Assembly: GCA_024278515.1 (NCBI GenBank)
Contig: JAJRTA010000032.1
Location: 1-37,282 of the forward strand
From: Candidatus Zixiibacteriota bacterium
GTDB taxonomy: Bacteria > Zixibacteria > MSB-5A5 > GN15 > FEB-12
Direction: 5' to 3'
DNA length: 37,282 bases
Both the position numbers and the translations under genes were made by a program. The notes under the pieces are model-generated. The model had not been told where the DNA came from. It was given only the letters and a program-made list of their open reading frames with translations, and ran no database searches. Below are positions 9,185 through 17,728 of the stretch, piece after piece (positions within the stretch are counted from its first letter, which is position 1; the number at the start of each line of letters is the position of its first letter).

Positions 9185-10174
9185 ATGAACATCGACATTG
9201 AAGCTATCCAGGCAAGGGTGCAGGAGGAGTCGTCCTTTGTCGAGAAGCTGACCAAACAGATCCAAAGCGTGATTGTCGGGCAACAGTACCTGATCGACCG
9301 TCTGTTGATCGGAATACTGGCCGACGGTCATATCCTGATCGAGGGCGTTCCCGGTCTGGCCAAAACTCTTTCGGTCAAAACACTGGCCGACAGTATCGAC
9401 GCCAAATTTCAGCGTTTGCAGTTTACGCCCGACTTGCTTCCGGCCGACCTGATCGGAACGCAGATCTACAACCCGCAGACCTCGGAGTTTTCAGTTAAAA
9501 AAGGGCCTATTTTCGCCAATATTATCCTGGCCGATGAAATCAACCGGGCGCCGGCCAAGGTTCAGTCGGCCCTTCTGGAAGCTATGCAGGAACGCCAGGT
9601 CACAATCGGCGAATCCACTTTCCCGCTGGACAAACCATTCCTGGTGCTGGCCACTCAGAATCCGATCGAGCAGGAAGGTACCTACCCCCTGCCGGAAGCC
9701 CAGGTCGACCGTTTCATGCTGATGCTGAAAATAGGTTACCCGTCGCCTGCCGAGGAGCGCGAGATCATGGATCGCAATACCGGCGCGGAAAAGGTTGAAG
9801 TATCAAAAGTCGTCACCCCGGCTGACATACTCAAGGCGCGTCAACTGCTGAGAGATATCTATGTCGACGACAAGGTGAAAGATTATATCGTCAACATCGT
9901 GTTCGCATCGCGTGAACCGGCCAAATACGGCCTGAGCGATATGACCGACATGATCGCCTACGGCGCTTCTCCGCGTGCTTCGATCTACCTCAACCTGGCC
10001 GCCAAAGCGCACGCTTTCCTGAAAGGACGCGGTTATATCACGCCCGAAGATGTCAAGGCGATTGGCTACGACGTACTCAGACACCGGATTATTGTCACCT
10101 ATGAAGCGGAAGCTGAAGAGATCGATTCCGACAAGATTGTCGCGAAGATTTTCGACACTATTGAAGTCCCGTAA
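9185..10174 (+). CDS. MoxR-family AAA+ ATPase
   Basis: 329 residues, the usual MoxR length. Walker A is GVPGLAKT (about residues 53-60), Walker B is IILADE (113-118) followed by INRAPAKVQSALLEAMQE, and sensor 1 is VLATQNPIEQEGTYPLPEAQ, all hallmarks of MoxR proteins. The C-terminal lid domain includes YGASPRASIYLNLAAKAHA. These cytoplasmic ATPases act as chaperone-like remodelers working with von Willebrand factor A domain proteins, often inserting metal cofactors or maturing complexes. Here it is followed nine bases later by a DUF58 gene and then two VWA genes, the standard Bat arrangement, so its clients are probably BatA/BatB or the complex they serve. Confidence 0.95.
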   Translation: MNIDIEAIQARVQEESSFVEKLTKQIQSVIVGQQYLIDRLLIGILADGHILIEGVPGLAKTLSVKTLADSIDAKFQRLQFTPDLLPADLIGTQIYNPQTSEFSVKKGPIFANIILADEINRAPAKVQSALLEAMQERQVTIGESTFPLDKPFLVLATQNPIEQEGTYPLPEAQVDRFMLMLKIGYPSPAEEREIMDRNTGAEKVEVSKVVTPADILKARQLLRDIYVDDKVKDYIVNIVFASREPAKYGLSDMTDMIAYGASPRASIYLNLAAKAHAFLKGRGYITPEDVKAIGYDVLRHRIIVTYEAEAEEIDSDKIVAKIFDTIEVP

Positions 10175-10183
10175 GATGGTGAT

Positions 10184-11059
10184 ATGATTCCGAAGGAAGT
10201 ACTCAGGAAGATTCGGCGAATCGAGATCAGGACCAAGAAACTGGTCAATGATCTCTTCTCCGGTGAATACCATTCCACGTTCAAAGGACAGGGGATGGAG
10301 TTCGAAGAGGTTCGTCAGTACGAGCCGGGTGATGATGTCCGCCTGATCGACTGGAATGTCACCGCCCGCACCGGTTATCCGCATATCAAAAAATTCAAGG
10401 AGGAGCGTGAGCTTTCGGTGGTGCTTTTGGTAGACGCTTCCTCGTCCGGCCGCTTTGGAACACGAGGCCGGTTCAAAAGCGAGACGGCGGCCGAGCTGTG
10501 CGCCCTGCTGGCTTTCTCGGCGATCAAGAACAACGACAAGGTCGGGCTGATCGTATTCACCGACAAGATCGAGAAATTCGTGCCGCCTAAAAAAGGCCGC
10601 GCTCATGTGCTCAGGCTTATTCGTGAAGTGCTGTACTTCAAGCCGGAAGGGACCGGCACCGATATCGGCGGGGCGCTGGAGTACTTCAACAAAGTGATCA
10701 AACGGAAATCGGTAGTGTTCCTGGTGTCCGATTTTCTGTCGGAGGATTTTTTCCGACCGCTTCGGATCGCCAACAACAAGCATGATATCGTGGCCATGAA
10801 GATCACCGATCCGCGCGAAACGAGATTCGAGAATGTCGGACTGATCGAGCTTGAGGATGCCGAGACCGGCGAGGTCATTATGGTTGATACCGGATCGCGG
10901 AGTTTCCGCCGTCAGTTCGCGGCCAAAGCGGACGAGGATACTTCCGATCTCAAACGCGGCTTCCAGCTGATCAACCTGGATTTTATCGATATCCGCACCG
11001 ATGAATCGTATATCGTGCCGCTGATCAATTTCTTCAAACAGAGGGAGCGCAGGCACTGA
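10184..11059 (+). CDS. DUF58-domain protein
   Basis: 291 residues. The N-terminal part has the DUF58 signature GDDVRLIDWNVTARTGYPHIK (first 20: about residues 49-68), and a VWA-like fold follows with DASSSGRFG (about 84-92) in the position of a MIDAS D-x-S-x-S. The Ser/Thr and second Asp of the metal site appear partly preserved (TGTDIGGALEY, FLVSDFLSED). No signal peptide or membrane helix is visible, so it is probably cytoplasmic. DUF58 proteins nearly always follow moxR and are presumed partners of the ATPase. Its stop overlaps the start of the next gene (TGATG), consistent with coupling. Confidence 0.92.
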   Translation: MIPKEVLRKIRRIEIRTKKLVNDLFSGEYHSTFKGQGMEFEEVRQYEPGDDVRLIDWNVTARTGYPHIKKFKEERELSVVLLVDASSSGRFGTRGRFKSETAAELCALLAFSAIKNNDKVGLIVFTDKIEKFVPPKKGRAHVLRLIREVLYFKPEGTGTDIGGALEYFNKVIKRKSVVFLVSDFLSEDFFRPLRIANNKHDIVAMKITDPRETRFENVGLIELEDAETGEVIMVDTGSRSFRRQFAAKADEDTSDLKRGFQLINLDFIDIRTDESYIVPLINFFKQRERRH

Positions 11060-11967
11060 TGAGTATCAGGCAAAACTATCATTTATTATTGGCTGTCACT
11101 GCGATATTTATCATGCTGGCGGTTTCCTGCAACCGCGTGGACAATTCCGCGGCTATCGAACGACACAAAAAACTGGCCGGGGAACTTCGTGACACCAGGC
11201 TCTACCATGCGGCGATTGAAGAGTACGAAACGCTTCTCAGCTATCCTGATGTCGATGAACAGACGCGGGGAAATGTCAATTACCTGATCGCCCGGATCTA
11301 TTTTGAAAACCTGATGGATTACGAAAAGGCCGCCGCCTACTATGTACGGGCGAGATCGATCGATCCGAACGGCTCTTATGTCAACGAAGCGTCGAAAAAT
11401 CTGGTGGCCTCGCTTGAAAAACTGGGTCGGACGCTTGACGCCAAACGTCAACTGAGCAACGCCGTAGATATCGACGCGCCTCTCAAACAGGAAGGCGATG
11501 TCGCGATAGCCAGAGTCGGCGGACAGAAGATCTGGTTGTCACAGATCGAGAACGAACTTCAATCGCTGCCGGTGGAAATCCAGAAACAGTTCAGTTCACG
11601 TCAGGCTAAAATTGATTATGCCCACCAGTACGTGGCGATGGAACTGATCTACCGGGCGGCTCTGCGCGAAGGTTACGACCGCGACGCGGAAATCATGAAA
11701 CAAAAGAGAATGCTTGAGCGGAAGCTCCTGATCGATAAATACATTCTGGACAACGTGATGAATGAAGTCACAATCGACACGTCTGATGTTCGCAATTTCT
11801 ATCTGGCCAACCGTGATGAGAAATACAACAGCGCTCCTTATGATTCCGTGCGGGCGCAGGTGTTTATCGACTATCAGAATCAAAAAGCAGGCTCGGCGTT
11901 CAATGACTATATCGCGCGCCTGTCGAAGAGTGAGAATGTTGAATTTTACGATCAGAATATCAAGTGA
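11059..11967 (+). CDS. Lipoprotein with TPR and SurA-like chaperone segment, no PPIase domain
   Basis: 302 residues. The lipoprotein signal ends at Cys24 (FIMLAVSC). Residues about 35-125 form TPR-like helices (LYHAAIEEYETLLSY, YLIARIYFENLMDYEKAAAYY). From about residue 148 it looks like the N-terminal chaperone part of SurA/PpiC proteins: VAIARVGGQKIWLSQIENEL, then YVAMELIYRAALREGYDRD and VRNFYLANRDEKYN. In SurA/PpiC a parvulin domain would come next, but here the sequence passes straight to the C-terminal helix (PYDSVRAQVFIDYQNQKAGS). It is therefore a foldase-like scaffold without prolyl isomerase. The gene overlaps DUF58 and precedes the DUF4381-like gene. It is not a standard Bat component; a periplasmic chaperone role is inferred. 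Confidence 0.75.
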   Translation: MSIRQNYHLLLAVTAIFIMLAVSCNRVDNSAAIERHKKLAGELRDTRLYHAAIEEYETLLSYPDVDEQTRGNVNYLIARIYFENLMDYEKAAAYYVRARSIDPNGSYVNEASKNLVASLEKLGRTLDAKRQLSNAVDIDAPLKQEGDVAIARVGGQKIWLSQIENELQSLPVEIQKQFSSRQAKIDYAHQYVAMELIYRAALREGYDRDAEIMKQKRMLERKLLIDKYILDNVMNEVTIDTSDVRNFYLANRDEKYNSAPYDSVRAQVFIDYQNQKAGSAFNDYIARLSKSENVEFYDQNIK

Positions 11968-11988
11968 TGATGCGGTGAGAGCAGTCTG

Positions 11989-13077
11989 ATGATACGCATA
12001 GCTGGACAGGATTTGCACGGGCGGTTTTTGAAAATGTTCGGTACGTTTTCATTACTGCTGTCGCTTTTGACTATCTCTGCGGCCGCTCAATCCGATGTCA
12101 ACACCGATGCCGACACCAATATCGACACCGTATCGACACTGCCCGGGATCACGGTCGAGACATCGGTCGACCGGGCCGAGATGTACATCGGCGACCTGAT
12201 CAACTACCAGTTAGTAATAACATACGATTCCACCTACGAACTGATTCCGCCGCCGCTGGGTGCGAACCTGGGCGCTTTTGACGTCAAGGACTACAAAACC
12301 GACCAGATAACCCGGCTTGAGGACGGCCGCCTTCAGAGCAGGAGCAGTTTCACGCTCAGCACGTTTACCACCGGCGATTATGTGATACCGCCGATGCCGG
12401 CGATTTTCAACCTGCCCGACGGCACCCGCAAGGCGATCCTGTCCGAGTCGGTCCCGATAACGGTCAAGTCGTTGTTGGGCGATGAGTCCGATTCGACGGA
12501 CATCCGACCGCTTAAACCACCATACGAATTCGAAAGAGATCTGACCCGCTATTACATTTACGGCGGAGCCGCATTTCTTGTGCTGTTAATCGCCGCCCTG
12601 TTGCTTTTGCGCCGGTTGCGACGCAAGTCAGGATTGGCCGAACCGGTTGACAATCGCAAGCCGTGGGAGATCGCTTTCGAAAGGCTGGCTTTGCTCTCCG
12701 GAGAAGACCTGATCTCACAGAAAAAATACAAGCAGTACTATTTCGAACTTACCGAGACAGCCCGTGAGTATCTGGGACGCATGTACGACATCGACACACT
12801 CGAAATGACCACCGACGAGTTCTTTGCGGCTTTTCTCGATGTCAAACTTCCCGACCACCTTTATGACGAGATGCGTCATTTTTTCAGCCATGCCGATCTC
12901 GTAAAGTTCGCCCGGCTTATTCCGGAGGATGAACGGGCGCATACCGATTTTGAATTCGTGCATCGCATGATCGATTCGGTTCGGGCCGAGTTCGAACGTC
13001 GGCTTCAGGTTGAGATGGCGGTAAATCGGAAGAACGGACCGGTCGATGACGACAGCCCGAAGGAGGTTGCAACATGA
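11989..13077 (+). CDS. DUF4381/BatD-like membrane protein
   Basis: 362 residues from the ATG at 11989. An N-terminal hydrophobic segment (MFGTFSLLLSLLTISAAA) serves as signal peptide after a short basic lead. A beta-rich periplasmic domain of BatD style follows (TVETSVDRAEMYIGDLINYQ; SRSSFTLSTFTTGDYVIPPM), then one membrane helix (YGGAAFLVLLIAALLLL, about residues 188-206) and a helical cytoplasmic tail of ~150 residues with KQYYFELTETAREYLGRMYD, characteristic of DUF4381 proteins. It overlaps batA by 4 nt (ATGA). This is the second of three proteins in the operon with this beta-domain/TM/helical-tail plan. It is known as a Bat-operon component, but its molecular role is not established. Confidence 0.8.
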   Translation: MIRIAGQDLHGRFLKMFGTFSLLLSLLTISAAAQSDVNTDADTNIDTVSTLPGITVETSVDRAEMYIGDLINYQLVITYDSTYELIPPPLGANLGAFDVKDYKTDQITRLEDGRLQSRSSFTLSTFTTGDYVIPPMPAIFNLPDGTRKAILSESVPITVKSLLGDESDSTDIRPLKPPYEFERDLTRYYIYGGAAFLVLLIAALLLLRRLRRKSGLAEPVDNRKPWEIAFERLALLSGEDLISQKKYKQYYFELTETAREYLGRMYDIDTLEMTTDEFFAAFLDVKLPDHLYDEMRHFFSHADLVKFARLIPEDERAHTDFEFVHRMIDSVRAEFERRLQVEMAVNRKNGPVDDDSPKEVAT

Positions 13078-14117
13078 ACCTCGAATTCGCCGGGCTGAAA
13101 CTGAATATCCTGGACGTCATCAACACGACTGTTTCACCGCTGGTGATATTTGTCGCAGGAGCGGTCTTAATTCTCTGGATGCTTTACTATCACCGGAAGT
13201 ATCGTCGGTTCAAGTCGGCCACGATCAAGTATTCCGATCTTAAGATCGTCCGTCGCGCCGGACGGTCGGCCCGCCAGCGGTATCGTTTTCTGCTGACAGC
13301 CTTTCGTATCCTGGCAGTATCCCTGTTTATTGTAGCTTTCGCCCGACCGCGGTCGGGAACCGAATACACGGAAGTTACCTCCGAAGGTATCGACATCATG
13401 CTGGCCCTCGACGTGTCATCATCGATGCAGGCGGAGGATTTCAAACCTCACAACCGATTGTATGTGGCCAAAGAGGAGATCAAGAAGTTTGTCGAACGTC
13501 GCATAAATGACCGTATCGGTCTGGTCGTTTTCGCTCGTTATTCGTTTACGCAATGTCCGCTGACCACCGATTACGGTGTACTGCTTAATTTCATCGATCA
13601 GGTTGATTTCGGTCTGGTCGAAGACGGGACTGCTATCGGCATGGCGCTGATCAACGGGGTCAACCGTCTCCGTGAGTCCGATTCCAAAAGCCGGATCATG
13701 ATTCTGCTGACCGACGGTGACAACAATGCCGGCGAAATCGACCCGGTTACAGCGGCCGCTCTGGCCGAAGCGATGGATATCAAGATTTATACGATCGGCG
13801 CCGGCAAACCGGGTAATGCCATGTACCCGGTACAGGACCCTCTGTTCGGGAAACGGTATGTTTACCAGCCGACAAATATCGATGAGGAAACGCTGAAAAA
13901 GATCGCGGAGAAAACCGGCGGCAAATACTTTCGTGCGAGGTCGGGCGAAGAGCTGGAACAGATTTACACCGAGATAGACGCGATGGAAAAAACCGAGGTC
14001 AAGATCGCCTCGCATATTCAATACACTGAGTTGTTTCATTATTTTACCTACGGCGGTCTTTTGCTTGTGATAATTGAAACCCTGCTGGCTCATACTTATT
14101 TCAGGAAACTGCCTTAG
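13074..14117 (+). CDS. batA: BatA, von Willebrand factor A membrane protein
   Basis: 347 residues with two N-terminal membrane helices (VIFVAGAVLILWMLYYH; ILAVSLFIVAFA) and one at the C-terminus (YFTYGGLLLVIIETLLA). The VWA domain between them has the MIDAS Asp-x-Ser-x-Ser (ALDVSSSM, about residues 110-117), a Thr in DGTAIGMAL and the third motif LLTDGDNNAGEID (about 210-222), so the metal site is complete. Bat proteins are named from Bacteroides aerotolerance, where loss reduced tolerance to oxygen; the exact mechanism is unsettled. Order moxR, DUF58, DUF4381-like, BatA, BatB is classic. The start overlaps the upstream stop. Confidence 0.9.
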   Translation: MNLEFAGLKLNILDVINTTVSPLVIFVAGAVLILWMLYYHRKYRRFKSATIKYSDLKIVRRAGRSARQRYRFLLTAFRILAVSLFIVAFARPRSGTEYTEVTSEGIDIMLALDVSSSMQAEDFKPHNRLYVAKEEIKKFVERRINDRIGLVVFARYSFTQCPLTTDYGVLLNFIDQVDFGLVEDGTAIGMALINGVNRLRESDSKSRIMILLTDGDNNAGEIDPVTAAALAEAMDIKIYTIGAGKPGNAMYPVQDPLFGKRYVYQPTNIDEETLKKIAEKTGGKYFRARSGEELEQIYTEIDAMEKTEVKIASHIQYTELFHYFTYGGLLLVIIETLLAHTYFRKLP

Positions 14118-14135
14118 CCCGGGAGTTGGAAAAAG

Positions 14136-15158
14136 ATGCGTTTTGCCGATCCGATAAACTTCATTCTGATACCGGTTATCCTGTTGCTGGGCCTTTTTGT
14201 GTTCATGGCGCTGGCCCGCAAGAAGAAACTGATGCAAAGATTCGGTGATCTCCCGTTGCTTCTGAAAAACGCTCCGTATATCAGTTTCGCGCGTCAACGC
14301 ACCAAAGGTGTGCTGGTCATTACAGCCTTGATATTTGTTGCGCTGGCTCTGGCTCGTCTGCAGTTTGGCACACACATGGAACTGTTGAAACGGGAAGGTA
14401 TCGATATTGTGGTCGCCCTTGATGTATCCAATTCGATGCTGGCTCAGGATATGGAACCCAACCGGTTGACCAAAGCCAAACAGGAAATACGAGGTGTCAT
14501 TGATCGGCTCAAGGGTGATCGGATCGGTCTGGTCGTGTTTGCCGGTGAAGCGTTTATTCAATGCCCGCTGACTCTGGATTATTCTTCAGCCGGGTTTTTG
14601 CTGGCTTCAGTGGATAATACATCGGTGAGTGTGCAGGGTACGTCAATGACGGCCGCAATCGAGATGGCCTCACGTGCTTTCGACCGGAAAGAGAAAAAGC
14701 ACAAAGTCCTTTTACTCCTTACTGATGGAGAAGATCACGAGGGCGGTGTTGAAGAAAAGGCCGAAGAAGCAAGGCAGCAGGGGATCAAGATTTACACCGT
14801 AGGCATCGGCGATCCGGAAGGCGTGCCGATACCGATGCTGGATCGTGACGGCAACAAGGTAGGCGTCAGGAAAGACGAGTCCGGCGAAGTGATTGTCTCC
14901 CGGCTCGATGAAGCCACCCTGCAGAAAATCTCCCTGGCGACCGGCGGCAAGTACTACCATGCCACCGCCGGTGAGATCGAACTGGACAGGATTTTTGATG
15001 AAATATCATCCATGGAGAAAAAAGAACTCGAAGGGACCCTGGTAACACGCTATGATGACCGCTACCAATGGCCCCTAGGCCTGGCGATATTGTTGCTAAT
15101 GATCGAGTTTTTTCTCCCGGAACGAAAAAAACGAGCAGCAGGTAACAACAATGCGTAG
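14136..15158 (+). CDS. batB: BatB, von Willebrand factor A membrane protein
   Basis: 340 residues, a paralogue of the preceding BatA: two N-terminal helices (INFILIPVILLLGLFVFMAL; GVLVITALIFVALALA), VWA domain with MIDAS ALDVSNSM (about residues 94-101), GTSMTAAIEMA and LLTDGEDHEGG (about 194-204), and a C-terminal helix (WPLGLAILLLMIEFFL) followed by a basic tail. All metal-site positions are kept. The pair probably heterodimerises in the inner membrane with the VWA domains facing the periplasm, as proposed for the family. A GGGAG sequence precedes the ATG, and the 3' end overlaps batC by 8 nt. Confidence 0.9.
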   Translation: MRFADPINFILIPVILLLGLFVFMALARKKKLMQRFGDLPLLLKNAPYISFARQRTKGVLVITALIFVALALARLQFGTHMELLKREGIDIVVALDVSNSMLAQDMEPNRLTKAKQEIRGVIDRLKGDRIGLVVFAGEAFIQCPLTLDYSSAGFLLASVDNTSVSVQGTSMTAAIEMASRAFDRKEKKHKVLLLLTDGEDHEGGVEEKAEEARQQGIKIYTVGIGDPEGVPIPMLDRDGNKVGVRKDESGEVIVSRLDEATLQKISLATGGKYYHATAGEIELDRIFDEISSMEKKELEGTLVTRYDDRYQWPLGLAILLLMIEFFLPERKKRAAGNNNA

Positions 15159-15903
15159 ATTCAATGTAATATGCTATCTGTTGATATTGACTCTGATCTC
15201 AGGATCGGTTCCGGCCCGGGACTACGTGGATAAAGTCCGTGAAGGCAATAAAGCGTTCAAGGCGGGTCAGTACAAAAAGGCGCTCGACGCATACCACAGC
15301 GCGGAAACGGATCTGCCGGAGTCACCGGAGCTGGAATACAATATTGCCGGAGCCTTGTATCATGATGGAGGTTATGAAGAAGCTGTTGAAAAATACCAGA
15401 AAGCGCTGAACTCGACCAATATCGACGTTGAAGCGGCGGCTCTTTACAATCTGGGGAACACCCAGTTCCGAATGCAGGATTACCAGAGTGCGATCCAGAG
15501 CTACCAGAAAGCACTGGAGCTTCGTCCCGATGACATGGACGCCAAGTACAACCTCGAACTGGCCCGCCGTCGCCTGAAAGAACAGATGAAACAACAGCAG
15601 CAGGACCAACAACAGCAGGATCAGCAACAAAACCGGCAGCAGGAAGAAAAAGAACAACAGGATCAGCAACAGGATCAGCAACAGAATCAGGAACAACAGC
15701 AGGATCAACAGCAGCAACAGCAACAGCAGGACGAAAAAAACAAGGAAGAACAACAGCAAAAGCAGACGCAACCCCAGGAACAAAAGATGTCCAGGGAGGA
15801 TGCCGAGCGAATCCTGAATGCTATTCGCGATGACGAGTCGGAGATTCAGAAAAAGATTAAACGGAAAATGGTCGCGGGAGATTATGCCGGTAAAGACTGG
15901 TAA
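15151..15903 (+). CDS. batC: BatC, TPR protein with glutamine-rich linker
   Basis: 250 residues. Signal peptide (ICYLLILTLISGSVPA), then about three TPR units (residues ~30-145: AGQYKKALDAYHSAETDLP; GGYEEAVEKYQKALNS; QDYQSAIQSYQKALELRPDD). Residues ~150-213 are almost entirely Gln with some Asp, Glu and Lys, a low-complexity linker. The C-terminus has SREDAERILNAIRDDE, the short segment shared by BatC proteins. TPRs likely hold Bat partners in the periplasm. BatD starts inside the last codons (20-nt overlap). Confidence 0.88.
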   Translation: MRRFNVICYLLILTLISGSVPARDYVDKVREGNKAFKAGQYKKALDAYHSAETDLPESPELEYNIAGALYHDGGYEEAVEKYQKALNSTNIDVEAAALYNLGNTQFRMQDYQSAIQSYQKALELRPDDMDAKYNLELARRRLKEQMKQQQQDQQQQDQQQNRQQEEKEQQDQQQDQQQNQEQQQDQQQQQQQQDEKNKEEQQQKQTQPQEQKMSREDAERILNAIRDDESEIQKKIKRKMVAGDYAGKDW

Positions 15904-17728
15904 CAAGTCGTATTTGTTCAGATATGTAAATATATTGCTGAGTACCGCAGTATGTCTCACCCTGTCTGCCGGTACTGTTTCAGCCGAGGATATCGTGGTT
16001 GGCGTCACGCTCGACCGTACCACGATCGGCCTTGACGAACAGGCTCTTTTGCAGGTGCAGGTGTCCGGCCCGGTTCAGGATCTGCCCGAGCCGCATATTC
16101 CCACCCTGCCCGCCTTCGAGATTTATTCAAAGGGTCGTTCCAGCAATATCAGCATCACCAACGGTGTGGTGTCATCATCTTTGATTTACCGTTATCTTAT
16201 CATTCCGACCAGGCCGGGCAAGTTTCCCATCGATGACATCGCAGTCGTTTACAACAACAAACGGTACAAAGGGAACTCGGTCACGCTGACTGTTCTGAAC
16301 AAGGGCAGTTCCGTCTCAGATAACCTTCAGGATCGCAGTGTCGATGCGAACGGTGAGAGTCGCGACTATTTTCTTGAAGCTGTTGTAGACAAAAAGAACC
16401 CTTATGTCAATGAACAGGTAACGTTGACGCTCAAATTCTATATCGCCGTTCAGTATTACGGCAGTCCGGAACTGACCGAACCGACCACCACCGGTTTCTG
16501 GACCGAAGTACTCGGCAACAAAGCGCCGTATTATCAGAACATCAACAATCGTCGCTACCGGGTGATCGAGCGCAAGTACGCTCTTTTCCCCACTCAGACC
16601 GGTGAACTGACCATCGGGCGGGCGACTATCCGCACAACAGTCGCCGGAAGGAGACGTCGTTCCCGTGATCCCTTTGGTGCTTTTTCGTTTGATGATTTCT
16701 TCGGGCGAGGTGTCGAAGCGCGCGTCTCCAGCCGGGCAATCAAGATCAAAGTCAAGCCGATCCCGCAGGAGGGCCGGCCTGATGATTTCTCCGGAACGAT
16801 CGGACGATTCAGCATCAGAGCTGAAGCGGACAAACGTCAGGTGGAAATCAATCAACCGGTGACGGTTAAATTTCAGATCTCCGGTACCGGTAATATCAAA
16901 TCGGTCGCCGAACCGAAGCTTCCGGAGATGGACGAGTTTCGCATCTATCGCGCGTCATCGACGGAGAATGTCTCACAACAAAACGACCAGCTCGGCGGCA
17001 CCAAGATTTTCGAAGAAGTATTTATCCCTCGTGTTCCCGGTAATCTGGAGATACCGGCTATCAGGTTCAACTATTTCGATCCGGAAAAGGGCAGATATCG
17101 TTCCATTGCCACCAGACCGATCCCGATCAAAGTCACTGCCCCTGAAGGCTACTCCGCAGTCAATGGCGTGCCATACGCCGGACCGGGCATAACCATTGAC
17201 AGCAAGGCCCGCGATATCCGTCACATCAGAACCGATCTCGGCAAACTTGAACCGGTAGGACATAATCCCGTCATAGATGTCATTTTTATTATAGTCAATC
17301 TGGTGCCGTTGCTCGGGATGATTACGACCATCGTGGTGCGCCGCCACCGCGAGAAAATTGCAGCCGACACCGGGCGGGTGCGGGCGCGCGGCGCGGCCAA
17401 AGTTGCCAAAAAACGACTGGCCCGGGCGCGTTCTCTGGCCCGGACCGAAACGGTCGAGGAGTTTTACGTCGAAATATACCGCGCTCTGACTTCGTATTTT
17501 GCCGACAAGCTGAATATTTCTCCTCACGGACTCACCACCGAAAGCATCCGCCAGGGCCTGATAGAGCAAGGCGCGCCGTCCGATTTGATCGAAAGCTACA
17601 CTGGAGTTATCTCACGCTGTGATTATGCCCGTTTTGCGCCGGCCAATATCACTCAGGCTGATATCGAGCAAACGCTCAAGGAATCCGAGGAAGTTATCAT
17701 TAAAATCGAGGGGGTAAAGTTTGCGTAG
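15884..17728 (+). CDS. batD: BatD, multi-domain membrane-anchored protein
   Basis: 614 residues from the ATG at 15884, which has GGGAG just upstream and lies inside batC; earlier starts would only extend into the batC coding region. The signal peptide is around VNILLSTAVCLTLSAGTVSA. The periplasmic part (~420 residues) holds repeated beta-sandwich units, e.g. VGVTLDRTTIGLDEQALLQV and later RAEADKRQVEINQPVTVKFQ, which share the 'x-x-L/A-D-[RK]-x-x-[IV]-x-x-[DN]-[EQ]' opening. One helix (VIFIIVNLVPLLGMITTIVV) is followed by a basic, helical cytoplasmic domain. This is the BatD architecture (oxygen tolerance family), of normal length. It overlaps batE by 8 nt. Confidence 0.9.
   Translation: MPVKTGNKSYLFRYVNILLSTAVCLTLSAGTVSAEDIVVGVTLDRTTIGLDEQALLQVQVSGPVQDLPEPHIPTLPAFEIYSKGRSSNISITNGVVSSSLIYRYLIIPTRPGKFPIDDIAVVYNNKRYKGNSVTLTVLNKGSSVSDNLQDRSVDANGESRDYFLEAVVDKKNPYVNEQVTLTLKFYIAVQYYGSPELTEPTTTGFWTEVLGNKAPYYQNINNRRYRVIERKYALFPTQTGELTIGRATIRTTVAGRRRRSRDPFGAFSFDDFFGRGVEARVSSRAIKIKVKPIPQEGRPDDFSGTIGRFSIRAEADKRQVEINQPVTVKFQISGTGNIKSVAEPKLPEMDEFRIYRASSTENVSQQNDQLGGTKIFEEVFIPRVPGNLEIPAIRFNYFDPEKGRYRSIATRPIPIKVTAPEGYSAVNGVPYAGPGITIDSKARDIRHIRTDLGKLEPVGHNPVIDVIFIIVNLVPLLGMITTIVVRRHREKIAADTGRVRARGAAKVAKKRLARARSLARTETVEEFYVEIYRALTSYFADKLNISPHGLTTESIRQGLIEQGAPSDLIESYTGVISRCDYARFAPANITQADIEQTLKESEEVIIKIEGVKFA
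17708..17714 (+). promoter_or_regulatory. Shine-Dalgarno site fixing a TTG start for batE
   Basis: GAGGGGG lies six bases before a TTG at 17721. The signal peptide begins directly at that codon and no in-frame ATG is near, so batE very likely uses TTG. Confidence 0.55.

Noticed and set aside
9803-11056. Long minus-strand open frame
   Set aside because: It is opposite moxR and DUF58, with no family resemblance; a shadow of the GC-skewed third positions.
13419-14561. Long minus-strand open frame
   Set aside because: It lies opposite batA/batB, whose motifs and frame are certain; the minus-strand product has no recognisable domain.
15588-15790. Tandem CAG-rich DNA as a repeat array or CRISPR-like locus
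   Set aside because: It is in frame within batC and codes for a Gln-rich linker; there are no equal repeats with unique spacers.
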